From NCBI GenBank assembly GCA_965200955.1, contig OZ241742.1:1364001-1428000 (forward strand): a stretch of DNA of 64,000 nt, given 5' to 3'. Below the pieces are notes generated by a model that was not told the DNA's origin, searched no databases, and worked only from the letters and a program-made list of their open reading frames with translations. The DNA comes from Bin80 sp026708685 (GTDB taxonomy: Bacteria > Bacteroidota > Rhodothermia > Rhodothermales > Bin80). A program made the position numbers and the translations under genes. Shown one piece after another: positions 46,683 to 56,725 of this stretch. Position 1 is the stretch's first letter, and the number at the start of each line of letters is the position of its first letter.

Positions 46683-48542
46683 TCATGGTGAAATACTGTG
46701 ATGGTTACATTTTTTGAGCAGTTCACCGATGGCTTTGGATTCTTGATAATCCATCGTGAGATACCAGCTTTCCTTTAGATGCATCCAGCGGTCGGCATAC
46801 TGGCAGTGAAACGATTCATTGGGCGGAAGCCACTGATCGGGTCCACGGCTTCCCTTAGAGCGGTTGGCAGAGGCCAGAACAGGGATCAGTACGCCATCAG
46901 GGGTGAGGTCATTGCCAAAGAGGTGCCGTCTTTGATCGCTCCAAGCTGCAGCGCCGCTTCGGTGTGCTTCTGCAAGTGGAATGAAATGGTCGATATCGAT
47001 TTCCTGGGGATCGGTAATGGTTTTTCCCGTATAAGGATCAAACCATTTTCCAGAGAGAACCCTGCATCCAGTCTCATCCAAGGTTGGCGTAATGAGGCTC
47101 TTGTCCAGTAGTACTTCAATACGTGTATTCTGGCAATCATCATCCATGTCAAGCCAGCCGCCATACAGGCTTCGCTCATAATCGACTGGGTAGGGTGATG
47201 GGGTGGTGGACAACTTCGTTAGTGGATTGGTGGAATCCGATGGGGGAGCAAGTGCAGTCACACAAAACCCAGCGTCCAGCAGTGTCTTTACCGTTGATGG
47301 TTCAACTGCGTCCATTCGTTCAAGCTCGTTGACAGAACCAAATTGCCCCGATCGTTCTCGTTCATCAATGATGGACTGAGAAAGGACTTGTCCGATCCCA
47401 CTGACTTCTTGCAACGTTTGTGCATCCACGACGTTAAGATCCTTGCACAGATCATGGGTTGAATCTGTCATGGATGCGGTTGAATCGGGGTCAGAGTGAT
47501 GGACGGATCCGTTGGAAGAGTGGGCACAAAATCCAGCCTTGCGAAAATTCTCCACCGTTGCTGGACCGATTCCTTTCACTCGTGCCAGATCATTTAACGA
47601 CTGAAAAGGTCCAAATTCGCTTCGATAGTTAATGATGGACTGTGCTTTAACAGCACCAATCCGACTGACGCTTTGAAGCGATGATGCATTTGCCGTATTG
47701 ACATTGGTACAATTTGAGTCAGGAGATTCGGATGCGGTGGACGGGGAGTCATTCTGGTGCTCTGTGGGTTCAGGACTGCCTTCCGATTCCTCAGCACAAA
47801 AGCCAGCCGCTCGAAAATTTTCAATCGTTGCAGATCCAATTCCTTTCACATTGGTGAGATCATTGAGCGATTGAAAGGGTCCATTCTCCGTACGATGTTC
47901 AATGATTGCCTGTGCTTTCACCGCACCAATTCGGTTTACTTTCTGAAGTGAGGAGGCATCGGCGGTATTCACATTGATACAGTCGGAAGACTGACTGCTG
48001 ACTGGTGCTGGCGGGTTTTGGGGTTGGGCAGCAGTGGGACTGTCTGATTCTGAATCGTTGACACAGAAATTCGCGTTACGAAAATTCTCAACGGTGGCAG
48101 GGCCAATTCCCCTTACCTGAGACAATTCGTCCAGTGACTTGAAAGGGCCAAATTCATTGCGGTAGTCAATGATTGCCTGTGCTTTGACCGCACTGATTCC
48201 ACGCACGCGCTGCAGGGTTTGTGCATCCGCGGAATTGACATCTTCACAGTTACTCAGTATTGATGTCGTAGATAATGCCCAAGAATCATTCAGCAAATGT
48301 GGAACGCGAGATTGATAGACATGGGAAGATGCGGCAGATGAATCACAATCTGATGAATCAATACCGCTTACGGTATCATGATAGACGAGGCTCAGATTCT
48401 CCGTACAATGAAATACATGGTTTTCACCTACCTCCTCCGCATAAATACTGACGGAAAGATTCATCCAAATTCCCACAAAACAGAGGGAGTTGCGGAGCAG
48501 TCTTGCATATGGTGTAAAACACTTATGAGTGATCATTTTCAA
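46683..48542 (-). CDS. Secreted HhH-repeat nuclease (HNH/DUF1524-like)
   Basis: A 619-residue exported protein. A signal-like start (about 1-35) leads to four ComEA-type helix-hairpin-helix repeats (about 95-430), each of the type VNTADASSLQ..RIGAVKAQAII..GIGPATVENFR; the fourth is degenerate. The C-terminal 160 residues carry an HNH motif of the DUF1524 type (IDIDHFIPLAEA, then ANRSKGSRGPDQW). The repeats would bind DNA without sequence preference and the HNH domain would cut it, outside the cytoplasm, in nutrition, biofilm turnover or DNA uptake. The order of domains is distinctive. Activity is inferred. Confidence 0.82.
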   Translation of the reverse strand: MKMITHKCFTPYARLLRNSLCFVGIWMNLSVSIYAEEVGENHVFHCTENLSLVYHDTVSGIDSSDCDSSAASSHVYQSRVPHLLNDSWALSTTSILSNCEDVNSADAQTLQRVRGISAVKAQAIIDYRNEFGPFKSLDELSQVRGIGPATVENFRNANFCVNDSESDSPTAAQPQNPPAPVSSQSSDCINVNTADASSLQKVNRIGAVKAQAIIEHRTENGPFQSLNDLTNVKGIGSATIENFRAAGFCAEESEGSPEPTEHQNDSPSTASESPDSNCTNVNTANASSLQSVSRIGAVKAQSIINYRSEFGPFQSLNDLARVKGIGPATVENFRKAGFCAHSSNGSVHHSDPDSTASMTDSTHDLCKDLNVVDAQTLQEVSGIGQVLSQSIIDERERSGQFGSVNELERMDAVEPSTVKTLLDAGFCVTALAPPSDSTNPLTKLSTTPSPYPVDYERSLYGGWLDMDDDCQNTRIEVLLDKSLITPTLDETGCRVLSGKWFDPYTGKTITDPQEIDIDHFIPLAEAHRSGAAAWSDQRRHLFGNDLTPDGVLIPVLASANRSKGSRGPDQWLPPNESFHCQYADRWMHLKESWYLTMDYQESKAIGELLKKCNHHSISP

Positions 48543-49194
48543 GTTGAATAATCTGGGTGCTAAAGTATCAGCAGTAGGTCAACAATGATGATGTTTCAAG
48601 CAATGACGGGTACAATAATTGATCCATTCAAAACCTGAGATTACAGACAAAGACTTGCGTTTAGAGATTGAATGGAAATGAATGAAGAGGATCTCGCCAG
48701 ATTCAATATGACAGCCATTCAAAGTGACTATTGTGGATGCACATCAAAATGCGACGCTGATACCCGAGAACAAATAGAAAACCATTATATCGTTATTCAT
48801 GTTCCAATATGTTAAGAAATAACATAGATACTATCCATCGTGTGTGAATAGAGAATGATCGTATGATGCGAGATCATTCAGATCTTTACGATTACGCAAC
48901 GACTAACCTAAATATCAGAGTCTGAGATTTCTTGCAGCATGATGGATCATCAGGAAAGCCTTTTTTGGGAAAGGATGTCTGTCAATGGATGGAGGGAATA
49001 GAATATTCTTGATACAATGATATGGATAATGGTTGAACAAGGGTTTTCATCAACAAGGTTGTTACGACTTGCCCATTTATTGAAGCATGAAGGTATCAAT
49101 CAAGGGTAGTTCACATAATATAGAATAGTTCGGGAAACCTGTTATCCACCAATAAAAATCTTTGATATTTGAATAAGAAATCTTACAAATTCGG
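48543..49194. other. Intergenic with one doubtful small ORF
   Basis: About 650 bases with no firm gene. A 47-codon plus-strand frame (48672-48815, starting MEMNEEDLARFNMTAIQSD and holding three cysteines) could be real but has no known relative. The rest is AT-rich. Confidence 0.35.
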
Positions 49195-49305
49195 ATGCCT
49201 AAAAGGATTCCCAGTAAGCACCTGTTTGTCATCCTAATTGCAGGAAGTGGATTTAAACAGTTGAAATTTAATCCGTTGCTTAAAAAGAAACATTTTGAGT
49301 ATTGA
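49195..49305 (+). pseudogene. Truncated HicA-like toxin fragment
   Basis: A 36-codon frame reading MPKRIPSKHLFVILIAGSGF, followed by basic residues, looks like the first third of a HicA toxin (MPK.IPSK.LI..L...GF). The segment with the active-site histidine is not present. A 110-residue gene on the same strand follows 33 bases later. Confidence 0.45.
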
Positions 49306-49338
49306 ACGTAATGAGGTGATTTAATATTCTAAACTCTC

Positions 49339-49671
49339 ATGGAAGCATTGTGTGATTGGTCAACCTCGGAGAATCTTGAACATCTTGAGGAGGCATTCCG
49401 AACAGTTTTTGATCAAAACTTCAAGAACGCTGAAATCATGTTAATCAAAATTTGGACTTCATTTGAATTTGAAGATCATCAACGTCTCCGTGTAATGATT
49501 GTTTATCGGTGTGATGGATCATTAGATACTCAGGGATCGGTAAGTTATATTACTGACATTGGAGTCAAACTGAAGGAACTCAATGAGGATCGCTTCCCAG
49601 TGATGTCATTTGTGGAGTATCATGATTACATGATGAATGGTCCTAATGGTCCACGCAAGACTTTGGAGTAA
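49339..49671 (+). CDS. Hypothetical 110-residue acidic protein
   Basis: An acidic, soluble protein with an even spread of charged and hydrophobic residues (for example SENLEHLEEAFRTVFDQNF, then RLRVMIVYRCDGS). No signal peptide or membrane span. The start ATG at 49339 is preceded by GAGGTGA about 17 bases upstream, which is a little far for a ribosome site. I do not recognise the family. It follows a HicA-like fragment, so it might be a partner left from a toxin-antitoxin locus, but this is a guess. Confidence 0.6.
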   Translation: MEALCDWSTSENLEHLEEAFRTVFDQNFKNAEIMLIKIWTSFEFEDHQRLRVMIVYRCDGSLDTQGSVSYITDIGVKLKELNEDRFPVMSFVEYHDYMMNGPNGPRKTLE

Positions 49672-49748
49672 CTGATTTGGTTCTACCACCAATCGTGTGG
49701 ATAGAGATCTAGACCGAGTCGCGGGAGATTAAACGTGTGATGCATTCC

Positions 49749-51464
49749 TTACTCAGAAGTGGTATCCATGAGATTGATCAGATCTTGAGCGGTTCGGAAC
49801 CCCTGTTCAGCTGCAAGACTGAGCCACTTGAATGCTTCCACAGGATTTTTGGATACTCCTTGTCCAGACAAATACATGAGTCCCAACCGTAGCTGAGCCT
49901 CGGCTAGTCCTTGTTCAGCAGCAAGGTGGAACCATTCTGAGGCAATGGACTGATTCATCGTTATCCCTGTGCCTGAGAAATAGAATTCTCCCAATTGTAA
50001 CTGAGCTTCGGCAAGTCCCTGCTGAGCTGCGAGCTGATACCACAGAAATGCTTCAGGATCATTTTGGGAGATACCCTCTCCACGATGATACATATGTCCA
50101 AGTCTGAGCTGAGCCTCAGCATGATTTTGATCCGCTGCGAGGCTGTACCATCGAAATGCCTCCTCATGGTTTTCCTCTATACCGTCACCATGATAGTACA
50201 GATGACCAAGGCTGAGTTGTGCAATCGCTAAACCTTGATCTGCAGCACGACTGTACCACTTGAATGCCTCTTCATCGTCTTCAGCCACGCGGTCACCATG
50301 ATCATACATGGCCCCCAAATGGAACTGTGCTTCGGCTCGCCCCATATAGGCGGTAAAATGCTGCCATAGGGCAGTTTGCTGATTGACAATGCTTCCAGCA
50401 CCGGTGAGAAGTGCAGATCCGATTAAAAGGATCAAAATCAAGCGTCTTTTCTTGATAGGATTCGGCCGTAGGCTGTCATCTTCACTTGGATAGGAGGGTT
50501 GATGGTTCGGTTGTTTGTTGTCTGCTATTGATGGTACATCCGTTGGATTGGAGCGACCGAGGGATGCATTCAATTTATCCAGTAATTGGCCACAATCCTG
50601 TATTCGTTTACTGACCTTGATGGACATGCATTGATCAATGGCATGAAGAAGTCCAGAGGAGAATCGGCCATGTCCAATGTTTCGTGCAGAAGGCAGTGGA
50701 TCGGGTTGTCCTTGAGTGATCTGATATGCTCGCTGTTGGCTTGGGAGAGGGTTGGGAGGAGAATACGGTGGGGCACCGCCAGCTACCATTCGCCACATCA
50801 CTGCACCAATGCCATAGAGATCGGTCCAAGGGCCAATTTCTCCCTCTCCGAGCTGTTCTACGGCTGCATAGCCGTCTGAGTAGGGGGCAACGGATTGGGT
50901 ATGTTTGCTGATTTGGTGTTTTGCAGCTCCGAAGTCGATCAGTACTGGACTATTGTCGTCACGTCGGATCAGAATATTGGATGGTTTCACATCGCGGTGA
51001 TACACACCCGATTGATGCACGGTATGCAGACCGCGCAATAAAGGAGAAATGACTCGGACCAGATCAAGCTCGGTAAATGGTTCCCCCAGAGCTTCTCTGC
51101 GTTTGAGTAGCATTGAAAGGGGCAGTCCATGAATGTAATCCATCACAATATATGCCGTGCCATTGGCATGAAATAAATCTCTACAGGTAACGACATTCGG
51201 GCAGTCACGAAATTTTTCCAGCTGCTTTGCCTCAGAAACAAATCGATTCAGACTCTCTTCAAAGGAAGCCTGAAATTCAAGCCTGCTGGGTTGAACAGTA
51301 TGACCTACCCGATGGCATACATCCGATGGAAAGTATTCCTTGATGGCAACCTGAACTCCAAGTTGACGATGCATTCCCTTGTAGACAAGCCCAAATCCTC
51401 CCCGTCCAATCAATTCAAGAATCTCGTAATCACGAAGGATAAATCCTTTACGAAGCTCATTCAT
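49749..51464 (-). CDS. Ser/Thr kinase - TM - Sel1 repeat protein
   Basis: A 571-residue Hanks-type kinase. The catalytic domain (about 10-300) has the glycine loop GRGGFG (20-25), lysine K42, HRD (156-158) and DFG (177-179). One span lies at 341-359. Five Sel1 repeats of 36 residues follow (about 376-560; AQLRLGHMYHRGEG). The solenoid would lie in the periplasm and the kinase in the cytosol, so it may sense envelope partners. It is separated by 277 bases from a similar kinase gene, which has the same orientation. Confidence 0.9.
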   Translation of the reverse strand: MNELRKGFILRDYEILELIGRGGFGLVYKGMHRQLGVQVAIKEYFPSDVCHRVGHTVQPSRLEFQASFEESLNRFVSEAKQLEKFRDCPNVVTCRDLFHANGTAYIVMDYIHGLPLSMLLKRREALGEPFTELDLVRVISPLLRGLHTVHQSGVYHRDVKPSNILIRRDDNSPVLIDFGAAKHQISKHTQSVAPYSDGYAAVEQLGEGEIGPWTDLYGIGAVMWRMVAGGAPPYSPPNPLPSQQRAYQITQGQPDPLPSARNIGHGRFSSGLLHAIDQCMSIKVSKRIQDCGQLLDKLNASLGRSNPTDVPSIADNKQPNHQPSYPSEDDSLRPNPIKKRRLILILLIGSALLTGAGSIVNQQTALWQHFTAYMGRAEAQFHLGAMYDHGDRVAEDDEEAFKWYSRAADQGLAIAQLSLGHLYYHGDGIEENHEEAFRWYSLAADQNHAEAQLRLGHMYHRGEGISQNDPEAFLWYQLAAQQGLAEAQLQLGEFYFSGTGITMNQSIASEWFHLAAEQGLAEAQLRLGLMYLSGQGVSKNPVEAFKWLSLAAEQGFRTAQDLINLMDTTSE

Positions 51465-51741
51465 GGGATTCCTTACAAGAGGTTGTCATCAGTCGCGTCA
51501 ATGAGAATCTAAGATCATAATGATGACTACTGATCCTGATGTTCAAAGCCGTACAAAACAGGAACCCATTCTCCCAACCTTTCCGCTCCGCATGGCGAAC
51601 CGCCTCTGGATGGATGCTTCTCGCACGGGGGATGGACAAAGGAGTTGATTGAGTCATCATCAATATGTCTATCATGAGTGTATTGTCAGTAAGAATTGCT
51701 TTCGTGCATGTAACGTCTACACAACTCATTTAGCCAAATAA

Positions 51742-53331
51742 TCATGGTACCTCTCCATCACTTTGGAGAGCGTCAACTCTACTCTTCGTTAAACCTTTAG
51801 ATGCTCCCCAGAAAATGAAAAATCCAAGGATAAAAGGAATCAAGGAAAACAAGATAACACTGATCATGAGTCCAAACGTAAGTGAGTTAGGTGGGGCGAC
51901 GCTAAACGCGATATATCCTATGATTTGACCGAAACCTAAACTCATGACATAGATGCCTAAAAGGGACAGAAGAAAGTAGATCGTCCTGAGCGTTCTTTTC
52001 CTGAAACGGTGACTGTTATGAAGAGGCTCAGATTGTTGCAATGGATGGATTTTGTTTCTGGGTTGATACCACCTTCTTCGAGTAGCAGGGAGTCCATAGG
52101 AGAACAGAAACAATCCTAATGTGCACAGGGGTAATGCAAAAAATAGAGTTGTACCAATGGAGAGAGCTAAATCGTCATCGTCACCATAGTTGATGCCGTG
52201 ATCGTACCAGATTCCCCAGACTCCCAAGGCACTGACAAGAATAAGAAATCCACCAATGATGGCGAGGAAGACATCAAGGAAGACATTCAGTACTCTCCAA
52301 CGGTTTAGTTTGGGATCCAGTGCCTCATTAGATTGATCATGAGGACTTGCATCAATGGGAGTAGCCTGATCGGGTGATAAATGAGATGGCTGCCTCAAAG
52401 AATGAATGACTCCCAGAGAGGAATTGGATTCTGTTAATGAGGTGAGTCGTTCTTGAAGCTCTTTACAGTCTTGAATTCGTTGATCTGGTGTTACAATGAG
52501 ACAGTCATCAATGACACAGAGGAGTTGATCGGAAAATCGACCGCTTCCAATCTGTTTGGCAGATGGAAGTGGGTCTTCATGTCCCTGCATCAACTTGTAG
52601 GCACGATGAGTACTGGCAAGGGGATTGGGTGGAGAAAACGGTGGATTACCACCCGCAACCATTCTCCACATCACGGCTCCGATACCATAGATGTCCGTCC
52701 ACGGTCCAATGTCACCTTCTCCAATCTGCTCGATGGCCGCATAGCCATCTGAGTAGGGAGCGAACGATTTTGTATGTCGCGTGATTTCATGCTTAGCTGC
52801 CCCAAAATCAATCAGGACGGGAGAATCATCCTTGCGTTGAATCAGAATATTGGATGGTTTGATATCTCGGTGAAATACATCTGATGCGTGCACGGTTTGG
52901 AGACCGTTTACTAGGGGACCAATGACCTGCATTAAATCCTGTTCCGTGAAGGGGGCTCCTTTTATTTCGCGGTGCTGGAAAAGACGAGAAAGGGATAGTC
53001 CGTCAATAAAATCCATGACGATATAGGCAGTCCCATTGGCACGAAATAAGTCTCTGCATGTAACAATATTGGGATTTCCTCGGAAGAATTCCAGCTGCTT
53101 GGCTTCCTTGATGAACCGATCTAGGTTCTCTTCAAATGGATGGTGAAATTCACCTTTACTGGGTTGGACCAATTGATGATGACGGACACAAATTTCGGCA
53201 GGAAAGAATTCCTTGATGGCGACGGTGGCACCCAGTTCTCGGTGAACCCCTTGATAGACAATTCCAAATCCACCCTGTCCAATGACGGAGTGGATATCAT
53301 AGGCACCCAATGTATCCCCCTGGTTTAACAT
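51742..53331 (-). CDS. Ser/Thr kinase with multispan C-terminus
   Basis: A 529-residue Hanks-type kinase, clearly paralogous to the 49749 gene in its catalytic part: glycine loop GQGGFG, K40, HRD (154-156), DFG (175-177). Instead of Sel1 repeats it has four or more membrane spans (about 345-510). The spans have no known sensor domain. The two kinases could modify common targets. No PP2C phosphatase gene is in the window. Confidence 0.9.
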   Translation of the reverse strand: MLNQGDTLGAYDIHSVIGQGGFGIVYQGVHRELGATVAIKEFFPAEICVRHHQLVQPSKGEFHHPFEENLDRFIKEAKQLEFFRGNPNIVTCRDLFRANGTAYIVMDFIDGLSLSRLFQHREIKGAPFTEQDLMQVIGPLVNGLQTVHASDVFHRDIKPSNILIQRKDDSPVLIDFGAAKHEITRHTKSFAPYSDGYAAIEQIGEGDIGPWTDIYGIGAVMWRMVAGGNPPFSPPNPLASTHRAYKLMQGHEDPLPSAKQIGSGRFSDQLLCVIDDCLIVTPDQRIQDCKELQERLTSLTESNSSLGVIHSLRQPSHLSPDQATPIDASPHDQSNEALDPKLNRWRVLNVFLDVFLAIIGGFLILVSALGVWGIWYDHGINYGDDDDLALSIGTTLFFALPLCTLGLFLFSYGLPATRRRWYQPRNKIHPLQQSEPLHNSHRFRKRTLRTIYFLLSLLGIYVMSLGFGQIIGYIAFSVAPPNSLTFGLMISVILFSLIPFILGFFIFWGASKGLTKSRVDALQSDGEVP

Positions 53332-53484
53332 GTTAACCGACAGATATTGAAACGATCTTGAAGTAAGGTGAATGTTCAGAGAGTGTATACCCTTCTGATG
53401 GCTGGTTTATCTTCAAGTGCCACAATGAATCGTAGATTTTGGTCTGGAAGCACAGCCCAGAGTCTACATAGAAGGCTGGATTCA

Positions 53485-55536
53485 TTAGATTGATCCTCGG
53501 AGGGCACGCACAGCAATCATCCAATCCATGATTGCAGATTGGTTGCGGACATAGTACCAGTGTGCCTGTTCTATTTCTTCCTGGGGTCTCTTGAGTTTAG
53601 GACCAAGCATTTCGCTGACGGTAAAGACCCCATGTGGAAGTTGCCATTCAGGCAAGGGGGTAAACTCATCATCGTCATGATAGCCAATCAGGGATCGCTT
53701 GCCCGATAAAACCATCATCCACTGACGGGTCCGTTCATAGCGGCGGAACCATCTGGACTGGGGGCCAGATATCCGTGATAATAAAGAAACAAAAGGATGG
53801 ATGATCGCACCCACTAGAGCTGCAATAATATCAGACAAACGGCGGGCCGCTGGACTACGAATGGATCCAATCACCTCTTCCGCATCAAAAAGAGTATCTC
53901 TGTCCAAGTCCTGAATGGATGATTTTCCGATCAAGTGATGTTGTACGTCAGCAAGGATATAGGATTTGAGGGAAATTCCAGACAGCTGCTGGATCAGAGC
54001 AAAAATTTCTTTGTTGGTCAATTCTGCTGTTGAAAAAATAACGGATTCAATATGATGGATGCGTACGATTTCACGTAGTTGGTCATAGTTTCCTAACCAT
54101 TTAAGTGCTGCAGGAATATCGTTGATTTCTTTTTGAGTGACCATTCCCACCAGTAGGTGTTGAGACAGAGGATGGGACGATAGGACATATGCATCTCGCA
54201 CATTGCCCACGATCAGCGTTCGTTTCTGTCGTCTTTGATGCGTTTTTGTCATCAGGCGTATAGCCGATAGAAACAGCAAGCAAGCGGGGAGGCTGGCAAG
54301 GATCACCATTCGGGAAAATGCGATCTGTTTGACGAAAAACGACAGTGCAGCCATGGAAGTGACAGCAATACACGATCCAAGCAGCACCAAGCCTATGCGA
54401 GGGGCAGTCCCGCGATATCCACCCCAAACAGCAATCACTCCTATGATAATCAGAGAAAACAGCGGGCAGAGCCCCCAATAGAAGATGGGGGGGAACTGCA
54501 ACCCCGTCTGGAAGGATCTCAGCAGACCCAAACCAGTGATGATCCCGTAGCAGATCACTAGATCGCGCATGGCGTGATGGCGTAGCATATTTCCCATCAC
54601 TGAAAGAGAGGCACGAACGATCACGGCCAGATGCAAAATCCATAAAAAAGCTCTGGGATAATCTTCACTAAGATGTTTCTCAGCAAAGCGCGTCATTGCT
54701 CCATAGAACAGGCGAGTATATTTGATCTCTCCCTTTTTGGTGCTTTCTCCTTTATAGTGGATGATCTGGGTTTCAGGTGTATAGTAGATATTCCAGCCGG
54801 CTTTCTGAATTCGGTAGCAGAGGTCAAGGTCTTCTCCGTACATAAAGAACCCCTCATCAAAGAGACCCGCCGCTTCATGATCGCTGGGATATTCATCGGA
54901 TGAAAAAAGAGCGGATCTACGCAAGAACATGCAAGAGCCACTCAAAGCATCCACTGGAGTCACTTGGTCTTCAGGAAGAAATGTAAGGTTATAGCGTCCA
55001 AAAATCTTACTATGCGGGAAGAGTCGACTTAGCCCCGTCATACGGTAAAAGGCAACGGTAGGAGTCGGGAAGGATCGACGACTCTCCAGAGCAAAGGATC
55101 CATCGGGGTGTAGAATTCGGCAACCGACCGCTCCTGCATCCTGATGTTCCAACATGAAGTCAAGAAACACCTGAATAGTCTCTTCTTCAACGATCGTATC
55201 TGGATTTAGAATAAGAACATACTCACCGCCTGCAATGTGAAGACCCTGATTGTTGGCCGTAGAGAATCCAGTATTTGAAGGATTTGCAATGAGCGTAACG
55301 TTCGGGAACTCTTCAGTGACCATGCTAACCGATCCATCGACTGAGTTGTTATCAACGACGATAATTTCGGATGGAATGTTGATCAGAGATCGTTCAACGC
55401 TGAGAAGGCATTGCCGTAGGAGATTTCTTACATTGTAGTTCACAATAATGACCGAAACCTTGATGACATCGGATGACATAGCCGAAGACACTTTCTGAGT
55501 TTTTATACGGTGGTCAATGATGTTGGCAAAACCCAT
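53485..55536 (-). CDS. GT2 glycosyltransferase fused to transferase-like region
   Basis: A 683-residue membrane protein. Residues 25-300 form a GT2 (rhamnosyltransferase-like) domain with VSVIIVNYN and LNPDTIV (the DxD-type site). Several spans (about 300-440) follow, then a Rossmann-like region (TLIVGNVRDAYVLSS) and a C-terminal part that resembles the membrane end of polyprenyl sugar-phosphate transferases but lacks the catalytic DELPQ and VVGPRP signatures seen in the 41998 gene. It likely adds sugars to lipid-linked intermediates. An alternative start at 55479 (MSSDVIKVSVIIV) would lose 19 residues. Confidence 0.82.
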   Translation of the reverse strand: MGFANIIDHRIKTQKVSSAMSSDVIKVSVIIVNYNVRNLLRQCLLSVERSLINIPSEIIVVDNNSVDGSVSMVTEEFPNVTLIANPSNTGFSTANNQGLHIAGGEYVLILNPDTIVEEETIQVFLDFMLEHQDAGAVGCRILHPDGSFALESRRSFPTPTVAFYRMTGLSRLFPHSKIFGRYNLTFLPEDQVTPVDALSGSCMFLRRSALFSSDEYPSDHEAAGLFDEGFFMYGEDLDLCYRIQKAGWNIYYTPETQIIHYKGESTKKGEIKYTRLFYGAMTRFAEKHLSEDYPRAFLWILHLAVIVRASLSVMGNMLRHHAMRDLVICYGIITGLGLLRSFQTGLQFPPIFYWGLCPLFSLIIIGVIAVWGGYRGTAPRIGLVLLGSCIAVTSMAALSFFVKQIAFSRMVILASLPACLLFLSAIRLMTKTHQRRQKRTLIVGNVRDAYVLSSHPLSQHLLVGMVTQKEINDIPAALKWLGNYDQLREIVRIHHIESVIFSTAELTNKEIFALIQQLSGISLKSYILADVQHHLIGKSSIQDLDRDTLFDAEEVIGSIRSPAARRLSDIIAALVGAIIHPFVSLLSRISGPQSRWFRRYERTRQWMMVLSGKRSLIGYHDDDEFTPLPEWQLPHGVFTVSEMLGPKLKRPQEEIEQAHWYYVRNQSAIMDWMIAVRALRGSI

Positions 55537-56139
55537 TAGACATAGTAAGGTTCAGATTAGATCATTGGGAGCTACCTGGTGCATGTCCAGGAATAGAATG
55601 ATCTTCATCTCACAGGGTATGAACATCCCTGAATTGAACATTAGAATTGATGATCAACCATCAATGTAATACGAAGTTCTTATTCATCACATCAATCATA
55701 TTAAGATACGAATATTCAACGAGTGAGCCTGTGAGAGTTAGAAAGAGATGGATGGATAGCATCTTTCCATAGATCTGATTGATCATCGGATTCAATAGGA
55801 TTTTCGCGAACCGAAGAGGATGTAATGAAAGTTCATACGTTAGGATTGGCATTTGAAAGATACTTTTTAGTCATTGGCATCCACATACGAAAGGAAACTC
55901 ATGACTGATAGACTCAGCGAGCACAAATTCATCTTGACTATACGGTGCCTCTCAAAAATTTCACAATGATTGTTGATTGAATCCATGCGTTTGAACCTTT
56001 TCAAATGTGATTATGTTGTATATTTGGGTGTATTGGACAGCAGGGGTTTTCCACGTCTTCATCGTTAACCAACTGGATGTAGAGTCACATAGATATATGC
56101 ACTGAAAGGATCTTATTCATCCTACCTCACAGGAATCAT
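55537..56139. other. Intergenic, nothing recognised
   Basis: About 600 AT-rich bases upstream of the glycosyltransferase gene. The minus-strand frame at 55661-55852 has no recognisable family and is likely noise. No RNA or repeat was seen. Confidence 0.4.
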
Positions 56140-56692
56140 GATGCCTCAGATGCCTGCATGTTTCCAACGATCAGGCGGCAGTACGGTGTATCAACATCAT
56201 TGACTTTTTTCGTCAACGACAGTTAAAAGTTTCGTTATGGGCGAATGGGTATTAATGCCCCAGATGAGGGTCTTAAAATATCTGCAAAACCAACATTGTC
56301 AGGCATACCAAATCATTGTAGAAGATGCCAAGATTTTTTCTCGGTAAAGACAGGGACTCTACAACAGTACAGATGGCTTACCCTGCACTTTTGGGTATGG
56401 ATGATTTTCATGATGATGCGAGTCTAAAGGTAAATCCAGCATGAAAATCCAGAGAGACTTAGCACACACGAACGACCCAGAATCATTCTCGGTGATGCTA
56501 AAACTTGCGTACTATGACACGATTGATCTGGTTAGGAAGAAATATCTGAATCGGTATGAATCGCAGTTCGCGGGGAGGCATCATCCGCACTTACTGAATA
56601 TGACTGTGCAGATGAAGAGCGGGTGTGGACATGGTGGGAAAGCAAATACGGTATTGGGACTTGGTTGTTTTCAACATTCTGGACAATAAACA
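56140..56692 (+). mobile_element. Decayed IS1595-family transposase
   Basis: Three pieces of an IS1595-type transposase survive in shifting frames. The zinc-ribbon end appears as HCRRCQDFFSVKTGTL (around 56320-56360), the next helical part as SMKIQRDLA (from about 56438), and the C-terminal signature as LNRYESQFAGRHHPHLLNM (about 56545-56600). The catalytic DDE part is deleted. No terminal repeats were identified. It lies directly upstream of the large methylase gene. Confidence 0.75.
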
Positions 56693-56725
56693 ATCTGCAT
56701 TCTGAAACTAGTCAGGCTTGATTAG

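Noticed and set aside
51457..51729. 90-codon minus-strand frame between the two kinases
   Set aside because: It fits the gap but overlaps the start of the next kinase, has no family features and looks like chance.
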